NCBI GenBank assembly: GCA_012521805.1
Contig: JAAYLQ010000039.1
Span: 1 to 21,786, forward strand
Direction: 5' to 3'
Length of the DNA: 21,786 nt
From: Bacillota bacterium
Lineage (GTDB): Bacteria > Bacillota > Limnochordia > Darwinibacteriales > DTU012
Part shown: positions 1-6,806 of the stretch, piece after piece
How positions within the stretch are numbered: position 1 is the stretch's first letter
How the letters are laid out: each line of letters opens with the position of its first letter
Translations under genes and position numbers: made by a program
Notes under the pieces: generated by a model
The model's input: only the letters and a program-made list of their open reading frames with translations
What the model was told of the DNA's origin: nothing
Databases searched by the model: none

Positions 1-22
1 TCGTGCCCTTTTTCCTCTATAT

Positions 23-889
23 TTACAGCAAGCCAAAAAACTTAGGATGATAAGATAACCGGCTGATTACCAGCCCTTCAGGAATTTCCAGCAGAGTGAA
101 GGTGACTGGAGTAGACTTATTCACCCATTGCCCGTTAATTTTTAGAGTAACAATTAGATCGGCAGTAGCCTGAATTGCTGTGGGTTCGATCGTAAAGTGA
201 CGATCGACAAATTTGAGGTCGGACAGCTCAATCTCCTGCATATCATTTGCAAGCAGAGCGATGAACTGTTGGTTGTTTCGGTAATAATTTACGGATGTGC
301 TGTGGGTCGCAACTACCGTGTAGGCCAATAAATCGGGAAGATCATAGAAAGCTTTGTTGAGTAAGCTTTCTGCAAAGCGATTAAGCAGCTCATCAGGATC
401 TACTGCCGGATTCTGGTATTTGTACTCACCTGATCTGTAAGAAATGATGCTTGTAATCAACCACATATCTCCAGTCCACTTGTTGCCAAGATTTTCAAAA
501 ATAATGCTTAAATTTTTAGTTTGCTCGTACTTCTCTTGGTTCTTGATCAGCTCCAGATACAGTTCCGCATCGATTATTACGCTGCCATCAAGAATTGAAC
601 GGCTGATTTCAGTTAAAACTGCAGTTTCGATTTCACCGCCATCACCAATCGCGGCAATGATTTTTTCAAGGTCAGATCTGCTGATCGCTTCCCAATCTAA
701 AATCAACTCTTCAGCTAGAAGCTCCTGCAGTTTAGTTAAATCTAGATTATTTAGTGCAGTTTCTAAATCATCCATCTGCTGATCAATTATTTGTCCTGTC
801 GAAACTGGTTCTGGTTTTAGGCGGTAGCAGCCACCTAAACCTAAGAGAAAAAACACTATCAAAAAAAGTAGGATTTTTGAGCGGATCAC
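23..889 (-). CDS. Lipoprotein with two apparent NTF2-like halves, function unknown
   Basis: This encodes a 288-residue predicted lipoprotein of unknown function. After a short basic start there is a hydrophobic stretch ending in the lipobox LGGC, so the mature protein should be lipid-anchored outside the cytoplasmic membrane. The remainder divides into two halves of similar pattern: a helix-rich start with DDLETALNNLDL or DELLNRFAESLLNKAFYDL, then beta strands that include a W-x-I/V segment. This resembles tandem NTF2/SnoaL-like folds, but that is inference from pattern only. The GTG start was chosen because GAAAGGAG lies 7 bases upstream and a perfect TATAAT lies further up. The longer TTG start at 922 would fall inside that -10 box and has no ribosome site. 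The gene is divergent from degS and shares its intergenic region. Confidence 0.75.
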   Translation of the reverse strand: MIRSKILLFLIVFFLLGLGGCYRLKPEPVSTGQIIDQQMDDLETALNNLDLTKLQELLAEELILDWEAISRSDLEKIIAAIGDGGEIETAVLTEISRSILDGSVIIDAELYLELIKNQEKYEQTKNLSIIFENLGNKWTGDMWLITSIISYRSGEYKYQNPAVDPDELLNRFAESLLNKAFYDLPDLLAYTVVATHSTSVNYYRNNQQFIALLANDMQEIELSDLKFVDRHFTIEPTAIQATADLIVTLKINGQWVNKSTPVTFTLLEIPEGLVISRLSYHPKFFGLL

Positions 890-921
890 AGTTTTACTCC
901 TTTCTCCGCCCCTTATTTGCA

Positions 922-927
922 ATTATA
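922..927 (-). promoter_or_regulatory. -10 box of the lipoprotein gene promoter
   Basis: A perfect TATAAT reads on the minus strand, about 33 bases upstream of the GTG start at 889. The -35 region at 17-base spacing (TTACAA) is a poor match to TTGACA. The implied transcript has a leader of about 26 bases. Confidence 0.45.
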
Positions 928-960
928 ACCTGTAAAATTCGAAATTGTAATATGTCGAAA

Positions 961-1001
961 GTCCTATTTTTTTGGGACCCCTGGGACTTACTTCCTAGTC
1001 C
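961..1001. promoter_or_regulatory. Cluster of GTCC/GGAC inverted half-sites upstream of degS
   Basis: The 18-base imperfect palindrome GTCCTATTTTTTTGGGAC (961-978) is followed by further GGGAC and AGTCC half-sites up to about 1001. The first element has the same length and outline (GTCCYA-N6-TRGGAC) as the perfect palindrome at 3681-3698. It lies between the divergent lipoprotein and degS genes and could be an operator for a shared regulator. Which protein binds it is unknown. Confidence 0.4.
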
Positions 1002-1067
1002 GGCAGGGAAACAGGATAAAAGTGGGGAAATTAGTATACATCGATATTTAGCCGGGAGGCTGTGGGG

Positions 1068-2228
1068 TTGCATAACGAGTTGGATCCGAAAAGAATCGAA
1101 GAAATTCTAAATCATACAGTTGATGTGCTTAATACCAGCAAGCATCAAATGTTTGAAATTGTGGAAGCAGCACAGGCTGAGTTCAATCGAATTTCACTTG
1201 CTGTAGCTGAATTAAAACATGAAATTAGCACTACGATTGAGCAGGTAGAGCAGCTTGAACGAGAATTTCGCTCTCTGCGCCTGCGCCTTGCGGAGGCAAG
1301 CCGCAATTTCAGCAGCTCTGGGGAACAGACAAGACGCATTATTTACCAAAAAGCTGATCATCTCCGGGAAGCTTTAGCTGCCGCTCGGGAGCGGGAGAAA
1401 AATCTCCAGAAGCAGCGGATGCAGCAGGAACAAGCATTAGTACACATTGCACGCTTAGTAGAGAAAGCTGAAAACTCAGTGTCCCAAATGGATATTGCCC
1501 TTGAATTTCTCAAAGGTAACTTAGAAGGAATTTACGAGCAGCTGGAAGGCATTCAAGTGAGATACCAGCTCGGTCAGAGTATTATAAAGATGCAGGAAGA
1601 TGAACGAAAACGCGTTGCGAGAGAAATTCATGATGGTCCTGCACAAGATCTAGCCAATATAGTGTTAAAAGCTGAAATCTGTGAGCGGTTATTTGCAGCA
1701 GAGCGGAATGATGAACTGCTGGTGGAACTGCAGGACTTGAAATCTGCTGTTAAAAGAGGATTAAATGAAATCCGCAAGATTATCCATAATCTGCGACCAA
1801 TGGTTTTAGATGATTTGGGACTAATTCCAGCTGTAAAACGTTTGGTTGAGGAAACTCAAGAACAGTCCGATATAGAAATTAATTTGACGATAATTGGACG
1901 GGAGAGTAGGTTAGATTCTGCTGTTGAAATTGCTCTGTTTCGCGTTATTCAAGAAGCAGTCAACAACAGTCGTAAGCATGCTCATGCTACCAAGATTAAT
2001 GTGAAAATGGAATTTTTGCCTGAGCAGATCAATGCAGTTATTGAAGATAACGGTATTGGTTTTAACATGGATTCATTAAATAAAAAACTAGCTAGTGGTA
2101 ATCACTTTGGTTTATACGGGATGCGGGAACGGATTCAGCTTTTGGCCGGCAAATTTTCAATCCGTTCAAGCACCGGTGCCGGTACCAGAATCAGCATAAT
2201 GATTCCTTTGAAGCAAAATGGGGAGTGA
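1068..2228 (+). CDS. degS: Cytoplasmic sensor histidine kinase DegS
   Basis: This is a 386-residue histidine kinase that should phosphorylate the response regulator encoded immediately downstream. Residues 1-165 form a coiled-coil sensor region without membrane segments, as in Bacillus DegS. The HisKA_3 dimerisation motif ERKRVAREIHDGPAQ carries the phospho-accepting histidine (H188), and a HATPase_c domain follows with N-box IQEAVNNSRKHAHA, G1 box EDNGIGF and GLYGMRERI. The LRPMVLDDLGLIP linker is typical of DegS. The TTG start is preferred because GGGAGG lies 8 bases upstream; the GTG at 1062 is only 2 bases from that site. The stop overlaps the degU ribosome-binding region, so the two are co-transcribed. 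Family membership is clear from sequence; the target genes here are inferred. Confidence 0.9.
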   Translation: MHNELDPKRIEEILNHTVDVLNTSKHQMFEIVEAAQAEFNRISLAVAELKHEISTTIEQVEQLEREFRSLRLRLAEASRNFSSSGEQTRRIIYQKADHLREALAAAREREKNLQKQRMQQEQALVHIARLVEKAENSVSQMDIALEFLKGNLEGIYEQLEGIQVRYQLGQSIIKMQEDERKRVAREIHDGPAQDLANIVLKAEICERLFAAERNDELLVELQDLKSAVKRGLNEIRKIIHNLRPMVLDDLGLIPAVKRLVEETQEQSDIEINLTIIGRESRLDSAVEIALFRVIQEAVNNSRKHAHATKINVKMEFLPEQINAVIEDNGIGFNMDSLNKKLASGNHFGLYGMRERIQLLAGKFSIRSSTGAGTRISIMIPLKQNGE

Positions 2229-2233
2229 ATGTA

Positions 2234-2917
2234 ATGGATCGGACCATAAAAGTGGTGATTGCTGATGATCATTCGCTGCTGCGTACAGGTTTAGTCCAGC
2301 TGTTAGGGATGACAGAAGAAATAGAAGTGGTAGGCCAGGCTGCTAATGGTTCTGAGGCGATGGATTTGGCTGCCAAATTGCGACCTGATGTAATCTTAAT
2401 GGACATCAATATGCCTGGATTGAACGGCATTGAGGCAACACGCCAGATCTCAGCCAAATATTGTGTTCCGATTTTGGCGCTAACAATTCATGATGATGAA
2501 GAATACATTGCAGAAATGATCAGAGCAGGTGCAAAGGGGTATATCCTTAAGGATAGTGATTTAAAGAATTTAGTACAGGCGATTAAACGGGTTGCTGAAG
2601 GAGATTCATTTTTTCCATCTAACCTTATGGAAAAAGTTGCGGTTAAGTTCCATGAGCTGAAACAGCAGCGGTATGGGATCAATCATTATGCTGCCATGAA
2701 TGATTCGGGTGCCCAAAGCCTGACGCGTCGAGAACTTGAAGTACTGCAGTGTATTGTTGATGGAATGAGCAACAAGGAATGTGCTCAGCATTTGTTTATT
2801 AGTGAAAAGACGGTTAAGAATCATGTTACCAGTGTACTGCGGAAGTTGGATGTTGCCGATCGCACCCAAGCGGCTGTCTATGCTGTACAGCACGGGATTG
2901 TAAAAGCCAGGGTTTAA
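2234..2917 (+). CDS. degU: Response regulator DegU (NarL/LuxR family)
   Basis: This is a 227-residue response regulator and DNA-binding transcription factor. The receiver domain (about 1-120) has the acidic pair D11-D12, phospho-acceptor D57 in MDINMPG, T84 and K106. A GerE/LuxR helix-turn-helix fills about 162-227, with LTRRELEVLQ and the recognition segment SEKTVKNHV. The HDDE after the switch threonine and the overall length match DegU. ATG 2234 is taken as the start because GGGGAG lies 8 bases upstream; the GTG at 2225 lies within that site. In Bacillus, DegU controls motility, competence and exoproteins, so its position beside pilus, com and flagellar genes is fitting, but direct regulation of these genes is inferred. 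Confidence 0.9.
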   Translation: MDRTIKVVIADDHSLLRTGLVQLLGMTEEIEVVGQAANGSEAMDLAAKLRPDVILMDINMPGLNGIEATRQISAKYCVPILALTIHDDEEYIAEMIRAGAKGYILKDSDLKNLVQAIKRVAEGDSFFPSNLMEKVAVKFHELKQQRYGINHYAAMNDSGAQSLTRRELEVLQCIVDGMSNKECAQHLFISEKTVKNHVTSVLRKLDVADRTQAAVYAVQHGIVKARV

Positions 2918-2933
2918 GCCCCGGCTTTTTTTT
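2902..2933 (+). terminator. Terminator shared by convergent degU and HD gene
   Basis: The stem AAAAGCC-x-GGG pairs with CCC-x-GGCTTTT (2902-2912 with 2919-2929, one A/C mismatch) and is followed by eight T residues. It spans the overlapping stop codons of the two convergent genes. The A-run on the 5' side gives a short T tract on the minus strand, so it may work in both directions. Confidence 0.8.
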
Positions 2934-3627
2934 CTTGCTCAGAAGTCTGGACATGTCCCAGTAATTCTAAGCCGTTAATCACTAAACGAAAGCGGCATCC
3001 GAGTTTAACAGCAGCTTGTTTGCACATTTCCATGCGGTTTAGGTAGATCTCAAAAAAGTCCATGATTTGACATGAGGTTTGGTCAAAATCAATGTCTAGG
3101 GTAATAGTTTTTGCTTGAGCATCAACCTGCACCCGGGAATCAGTAATAGCCAAATTAACTCGGTTGTGGATATCGGAAACTTTGTCTTTCTCAGGAATCT
3201 TGCGGTGCACTCTAGTCCGGTGGGCATCGCTTTTATCCGCGATAATTAAAGCCGCTGTAATAGGAGTAACTGGAGCACCGATTTCTTCTTCGTGGTTGGC
3301 AATAGCAGTAGTGATATCACAAATTTCGTCCAAATCCATACCCATTGCCCTTAATTCTGTATAAACTAAATTTGCCCCGGTAATGCCGTGGTATTTACGG
3401 TTATGCATGTTGCCAATATCGTGGAGATAGCCGGCAATTGCGCCTAATTCAACTGTCCGGGCATCATAACCAAGTTCTGTCAAAATATAAGCGGTAGTTT
3501 TGGCTACATAACTGACATGGCGCAGGCCATGCTCGGTGTAGCCTCGAGCAGTGAGGTAGTCGCAGGCGCGCTGGATTAATAATTGGAAATTAGGATTATT
3601 GCGGATATCCTGCAAATGGATCATCAT
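2914..3627 (-). CDS. HD-domain phosphohydrolase
   Basis: This 237-residue soluble protein belongs to the HD metal-dependent phosphohydrolase superfamily. Visible metal ligands are H37 in GLRHV, the H69-D70 pair in YLHDIGN, H112 in ANHEEE and D131 in IIADKSD. The arrangement is a single HD domain over about residues 25-140, with a C-terminal alpha/beta region of unknown role. The substrate cannot be told from sequence; family members hydrolyse nucleotides or cyclic nucleotides. Two adjacent ATG codons follow AGGAGGAGGG, at 6 or 9 bases, and either could start. The gene converges on degU with overlapping stop codons and diverges from flp, sharing the palindrome-bearing intergenic region. Confidence 0.85.
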   Translation of the reverse strand: MMIHLQDIRNNPNFQLLIQRACDYLTARGYTEHGLRHVSYVAKTTAYILTELGYDARTVELGAIAGYLHDIGNMHNRKYHGITGANLVYTELRAMGMDLDEICDITTAIANHEEEIGAPVTPITAALIIADKSDAHRTRVHRKIPEKDKVSDIHNRVNLAITDSRVQVDAQAKTITLDIDFDQTSCQIMDFFEIYLNRMEMCKQAAVKLGCRFRLVINGLELLGHVQTSEQEKKAGA

Positions 3628-3649
3628 ATCCCTCCTCCTAGATTTGTAT

Positions 3650-3655
3650 ATTATA
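3650..3655 (-). promoter_or_regulatory. -10 box of the HD gene promoter
   Basis: A perfect TATAAT reads on the minus strand about 23 bases upstream of the HD gene start. No good TTGACA lies 16-18 bases upstream, which suggests an activator-dependent promoter. The palindrome at 3681-3698 is centred about 46 bases upstream of the inferred transcript start. Confidence 0.45.
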
Positions 3656-3680
3656 ACGCAGAATCAAATTTTAGGCTATA

Positions 3681-3698
3681 GTCCTAAATATTTAGGAC
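3681..3698. promoter_or_regulatory. Perfect 18-bp palindrome, candidate operator
   Basis: GTCCTAAATATTTAGGAC is identical to its own reverse complement. It is flanked by short outer inverted arms, AGGC at 3673-3676 and GCCT at 3703-3706. It lies in the divergent region between the HD gene and flp, at an activator-like distance from the HD promoter, and resembles the element at 961-978. No regulator can be assigned from sequence. Confidence 0.6.
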
Positions 3699-3753
3699 AA
3701 ATGCCTGATTAAATATTACAGGATTTCATGTTAAGATTGCATTAACAAAACGG

Positions 3754-3807
3754 ACTCCTAATCAAGGACAGCTCGAAAATAGGAGTGCGCAAATTATGAG
3801 GAGGTAA
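3754..3807 (+). promoter_or_regulatory. flp leader: stem-loop and M-R-R minigene
   Basis: The leader of flp holds a 7-bp inverted repeat, ACTCCTA (3754-3760) and TAGGAGT (3780-3786), around a 19-base loop. The 3' arm contains AGGAG. Ten bases on is a three-codon frame ATG-AGG-AGG-TAA (3796-3807), whose two Arg codons are themselves the flp ribosome-binding site and whose stop overlaps an ATG at 3807. This could be a translational control leader, but chance is also possible. Confidence 0.3.
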
Positions 3808-3812
3808 TGATT

Positions 3813-3995
3813 TTGCTGACCCAACTAAAACATTTTTTCTGGGACGACAGTGGACAAGGTATGGTTGAATATGGACTAATCCTTGCTTTGATCGCTGTCG
3901 TAGTAATTGTTGCTATCAAAGCCTTAGGAGGAAGTGTTTCTGGGATCTTCAATAAAATTGCCGAAGAAGTTGAAGAGTTTGCACCTGCAGAATAA
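3813..3995 (+). CDS. flp: Flp-type (class IVb) pilin
   Basis: This is a 60-residue prepilin, the probable major subunit of the Tad pilus. A short leader ending DDSG precedes the class IVb cleavage and assembly motif QGMVEYGLI. Cleavage after the glycine puts glutamate at +5 of the mature protein, followed by a single hydrophobic helix (LALIAVVVIVAI) and a small acidic tail. TTG 3813 is preferred because GAGGAGG lies 8 bases upstream; ATG 3807 is only 2 bases from it but could be used by coupling, adding two residues. It is the first gene of the operon and is followed by a terminator, so pilin transcript should exceed that of the assembly genes. The downstream peptidase is its expected processing enzyme. 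Confidence 0.92.
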   Translation: MLTQLKHFFWDDSGQGMVEYGLILALIAVVVIVAIKALGGSVSGIFNKIAEEVEEFAPAE

Positions 3996-4042
3996 GATCT
4001 TTCAACAAAGAATTATAAACAATTTAACCGGTTTTACAAAAG

Positions 4043-4081
4043 CGGCAGCCACTAACCCCGCCCCCCAGGCTGCCGTTTTTT
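4043..4081 (+). terminator. Intrinsic terminator/attenuator between flp and assembly genes
   Basis: CGGCAGCC (4043-4050) pairs perfectly with GGCTGCCG (4068-4075) across a C-rich 17-base loop, followed by six T residues. No promoter is evident between it and the next gene, so partial read-through probably sets the ratio of pilin to assembly proteins. Confidence 0.85.
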
Positions 4082-4099
4082 CACATGGGAGGTAAAGTG

Positions 4100-4618
4100 A
4101 TGCAAACAGGCCTTTTGCTAACATCTGTGGTTTTAGTCTGCTACTTTGATGGCCGCTACCGCCGCATACCTAACCAAATAACCTTCTCCTTATTGCTCCT
4201 GGGCATGGTAATCAATGTTTGGCAGCGGGGACTGTTAGGTCTCGGTGGTTCCCTGCTGGGAACATTTGTGGGGCTAGCTGTTCTCATTATTCCTTATTGC
4301 GGCGGTGGGATCGGCGCAGGTGATGTGAAGTTCTCAGCTGCGATCGGCAGTCTGATGGGACCTGGGTTTGCCTTTGCTGCCTTTTTATATGGAGCAATTC
4401 TTGGGGGTGTATGGGCTTGTGCAGTTTTGCTGAAGCGCAGAAACCTGCTGCAGTCTTTGACCGCTATAGGCTATCGAGCGGCGATTTTGGTTTCAGGATC
4501 AAGGATACTGGCCCCACCACTCCACAGTTTTAACTCTGGTCGAGAGTGGGGGCTTCCTTATGGAATTGCTATTGGTTTGGGAGCTGCAGCTGCTCTGGTT
4601 TTCGGCAATCCGTTTTAA
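4100..4618 (+). CDS. tadV: Prepilin peptidase, TadV/CpaA type (A24 family)
   Basis: This 172-residue integral membrane aspartic protease should cleave the Flp prepilin and the TadE/TadG-type pseudopilins. The two catalytic aspartates are visible: D17 in CYFDGRYRRIPN and D75 in GAGDVKF (the GxGD motif). Several hydrophobic segments alternate with short loops. The protein is of the short TadV/CpaA kind, without the N-terminal methyltransferase domain of PilD-type enzymes. ATG 4100 is chosen because GGGAGG is 7 bases upstream; the ATG at 4085 precedes that site. It lies just after the attenuator and 16 bases before tadE. Confidence 0.9.
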   Translation: MQTGLLLTSVVLVCYFDGRYRRIPNQITFSLLLLGMVINVWQRGLLGLGGSLLGTFVGLAVLIIPYCGGGIGAGDVKFSAAIGSLMGPGFAFAAFLYGAILGGVWACAVLLKRRNLLQSLTAIGYRAAILVSGSRILAPPLHSFNSGREWGLPYGIAIGLGAAAALVFGNPF

Positions 4619-4634
4619 GGGGGAATGCTGAAAT

Positions 4635-5024
4635 ATGCACCGATTTTTAATCCGGCAGGAAGGACAGGCACTTGTAGAACTAGCAGTAACGATTACAATC
4701 CTGCTGCTGATTGTATTTGGCATAATTGAGTTTTCTCGGATCGGTTACACGTATATTTTGGTAGCCCATGCCAGCCGCGAAGGAGCCCGCATGGGTGCGT
4801 TGGGCAGAACTGATGATCAAATTTATCTGGCGGTAAACGAATTGCTGGCAGCAGTCGGTAATATTCCCATTATAGTATCGATCGACCCAAATCAATCGAT
4901 GCGCGTTAGGCGTGAACCTATTTCTGTCCAGGTTGCTGTCAAACTACCTTTGTTGACCCCATTAAGCACAATACTGCCGAATCCACTAGGGATCCAGTGC
5001 ACCACTGTAATGCGAGTTGAGTGA
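4635..5024 (+). CDS. tadE: TadE-like pseudopilin
   Basis: This 129-residue minor pilin or pseudopilin belongs to the Tad system. The N-terminus reads RQEGQALVELAVTITILLLIVFG: a prepilin cleavage glycine, then a glutamate at +5 and one transmembrane helix with IEFSRIGYTY after it. The ASREGARMGALG segment is characteristic of the TadE family. The C-terminal half is a small extracytoplasmic beta-rich domain. It should be processed by the upstream peptidase and sit at the pilus base or tip. It ends 11 bases before the tadG-like gene, whose ribosome site overlaps its stop. Confidence 0.88.
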   Translation: MHRFLIRQEGQALVELAVTITILLLIVFGIIEFSRIGYTYILVAHASREGARMGALGRTDDQIYLAVNELLAAVGNIPIIVSIDPNQSMRVRREPISVQVAVKLPLLTPLSTILPNPLGIQCTTVMRVE

Positions 5025-5034
5025 GGGAGCGAAG

Positions 5035-5937
5035 ATGTTCAGATTCAAAAGTGAAAGAGGAGTTGTGTTAGTGCTGGTGGCAGTCGGTATGACTGCCTTT
5101 CTGGGAATGCTGGGTTTGGTTATTGATGTAGGCCAAATCTTTATGGAGCGGGTGCGGTTGGCCCGGGCGGTGGATGCAGCTGTTCTAGCTGGGGTGCAGG
5201 AACTGCCGCTCCAGCCGAAGGCAGCACTGATCAGTGCCTATGAATATGCGTTAGCAAACAGTTTGACGCCTGAGGATTTACAAGTTGGAATCAGTGAACA
5301 GAATCATATCATCAGCGCCTATGCGCAAAAACAAGTCAGTTTATCTTTTCTCAGCTTATTTGGTTTTAAGCAGCTGCAGGTATCTGCTGAAGCTGCAGCT
5401 ATGATTGGCCCGGTTGTCGGCTGTACTGGTGTCATACCTGTGGGTGTTCCTTGGGATGACTTTGAATTTGGCCAAGTATATGAGTTGAAAATAGATGCCC
5501 ATTCTGGTCGGAAATATCAAGGTAACTTCGGTGCGCTGGCTTTGGGAGGCACCGGTGCAAATACCTATCGCAATAATCTTAAATACGGCTACCAAGGGAT
5601 GCTGCGCGTTGGCGACCAGGTTTATACTGAACCAGGGAACATGGCAGGGCCAACCAGGCAGGGGATTGAGTACCGGTTGAAGCAGGCGCCAAGTATACCT
5701 GGACAACCATGGTATGAAAACACAGCCCGCATTGCGATTGTTCCAATCGTTGACAGTATTGATGTTTCGGGTCGGGCCTTAGTGACGATCGTTGGGTTTG
5801 CCGCCTTTTATTTGGAAGGTGTGGAGGCCCAGGGCAACCGCGCCACAATTCGGGGCAGATTCGTTGAACATCTTATCGATGGAGAGATTGGTTCTGGTCC
5901 AAATTATGGTCTGCTGGCTTATCGGTTGATCCAGTAA
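5035..5937 (+). CDS. tadG: TadG-like pilus-assembly protein
   Basis: This 300-residue protein has a TadE/TadG-like N-terminus: one hydrophobic helix at about 9-31 and then DVGQIFMERVRLARAVDAAVLAG, the classic Tad-G pattern of aspartate, arginine and AxDAA. The rest is predicted extracytoplasmic and has no von Willebrand A domain that I can see, which TadG proteins of other lineages often carry, so it is a short form. One cysteine lies in VVGCTGVIPVGVPW near 129. The start is ATG 5035, following GAGGGAG; the upstream ATG-like codon at 5017 overlaps tadE without a ribosome site. A role as minor pseudopilin or anchor is inferred from family and context. Confidence 0.8.
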   Translation: MFRFKSERGVVLVLVAVGMTAFLGMLGLVIDVGQIFMERVRLARAVDAAVLAGVQELPLQPKAALISAYEYALANSLTPEDLQVGISEQNHIISAYAQKQVSLSFLSLFGFKQLQVSAEAAAMIGPVVGCTGVIPVGVPWDDFEFGQVYELKIDAHSGRKYQGNFGALALGGTGANTYRNNLKYGYQGMLRVGDQVYTEPGNMAGPTRQGIEYRLKQAPSIPGQPWYENTARIAIVPIVDSIDVSGRALVTIVGFAAFYLEGVEAQGNRATIRGRFVEHLIDGEIGSGPNYGLLAYRLIQ

Positions 5938-5954
5938 GATTGGGGGATAGGGCG

Positions 5955-6806
5955 TTGAAAAATAAAATTCTGCTGTTTATTGCACTTGGTTTAGGTTTAG
6001 TCTCTGCTTTTATCACTTATAACTACTTAGCGGGTATCGAGGCAAAGCAGCATGTGGAGCTGGTTGACGTAGTAGTGGCCAATACTAAAATTTCCGCCCA
6101 TACTGAAATTAGGGCAAGTATGCTTGCGTGGAGGAAAGTGCCTAAAGATGCACTGCATCCAGATGCGGTCCAAAATCTCCAGGATCTCCAGGGCAGGATC
6201 ACAGCAGCTGATATTGTAGCTGGAGAGCAGGTGCTCTGGAGCCGGCTGCTGCCAAAAGGGGTAGTGCCAGGTCTTGCTTATAATATTCCTAATGATAAGC
6301 GGGCAGTAACGGTTGCAGTAAATGAAGTGATTGGTGTGGCCGGATTTATCAAACCCGGCGATCGAGTAGATGTAATTGCCACTTTTGCTTACGATCCTCC
6401 CCTGACTACTACAATTCTGCAGAATGTGATAGTGCTGGCTATAGCGCAGGATATGGCGAGTGAAGTCGAACCAGCGGCGGTAGTCAGTACCAGTGTTACC
6501 TTTGCCCTAACTCCCAACCAAGCAGAGCGGTTGGTGTTGGCAGAGTCAATGGGATCGATTCGGCTGTCGCTAAGACCGCCGGATGCTGTTGGAATTGCCT
6601 CGAATCAGGGAACTAATGCACTAGACCTGCAGCCTTTAGCCTACAGCAAGCATGGAGCTGATTTGAACTCACGCCATGAGGTTCAGGGTAATAAGGCTGC
6701 GCCTTCCCAGAAAGAATCAGTTTCGGCACCGATCCAGAATCAGACAGGGAAGGAAATTGAGATTTTTCGGGGCACGCGGCGGGAGGTGCAGCTAGTTGAA
6801 GACTAG
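5955..6806 (+). CDS. cpaB: Flp pilus assembly protein CpaB/RcpC
   Basis: This is a 283-residue periplasmic or cell-wall-facing protein with one N-terminal membrane helix (residues 3-25). A SAF domain follows at about 37-105 (VVVANTKISAHTEI, then GEQVLWSRLLPKG), then an RcpC/CpaB domain containing KRAVTVAVNEVIGVAGFIKPGDRVDVIAT. In Tad systems CpaB associates with the secretin and stabilises the outer-membrane channel. The last 60 residues are polar and low in complexity. The TTG start at 5955 follows GGGGGAT; the TTG at 5940 abuts the previous stop without a ribosome site. The 3' end overlaps cpaC by 11 bases, so translation is probably coupled. Confidence 0.9.
   Translation: MKNKILLFIALGLGLVSAFITYNYLAGIEAKQHVELVDVVVANTKISAHTEIRASMLAWRKVPKDALHPDAVQNLQDLQGRITAADIVAGEQVLWSRLLPKGVVPGLAYNIPNDKRAVTVAVNEVIGVAGFIKPGDRVDVIATFAYDPPLTTTILQNVIVLAIAQDMASEVEPAAVVSTSVTFALTPNQAERLVLAESMGSIRLSLRPPDAVGIASNQGTNALDLQPLAYSKHGADLNSRHEVQGNKAAPSQKESVSAPIQNQTGKEIEIFRGTRREVQLVED

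Noticed and set aside
907..922. TTG 922 as the start of the lipoprotein
   Set aside because: It lies inside the perfect TATAAT box and lacks a ribosome site, while GTG 889 has GAAAGGAG at 7 bases.
754..1110. Plus-strand open frame across the lipoprotein/degS intergenic region
   Set aside because: It overlaps the lipoprotein gene antisense, its composition is not coding-like and no ribosome site precedes it; promoters and inverted repeats explain the region better.
3720..3800. Cyclic-di-GMP riboswitch upstream of flp
   Set aside because: Such riboswitches often precede pilus genes, but neither the GEMM-I conserved cores nor a two-helix arrangement with tetraloop contacts could be found; only one 7-bp stem with a 19-base loop is present.
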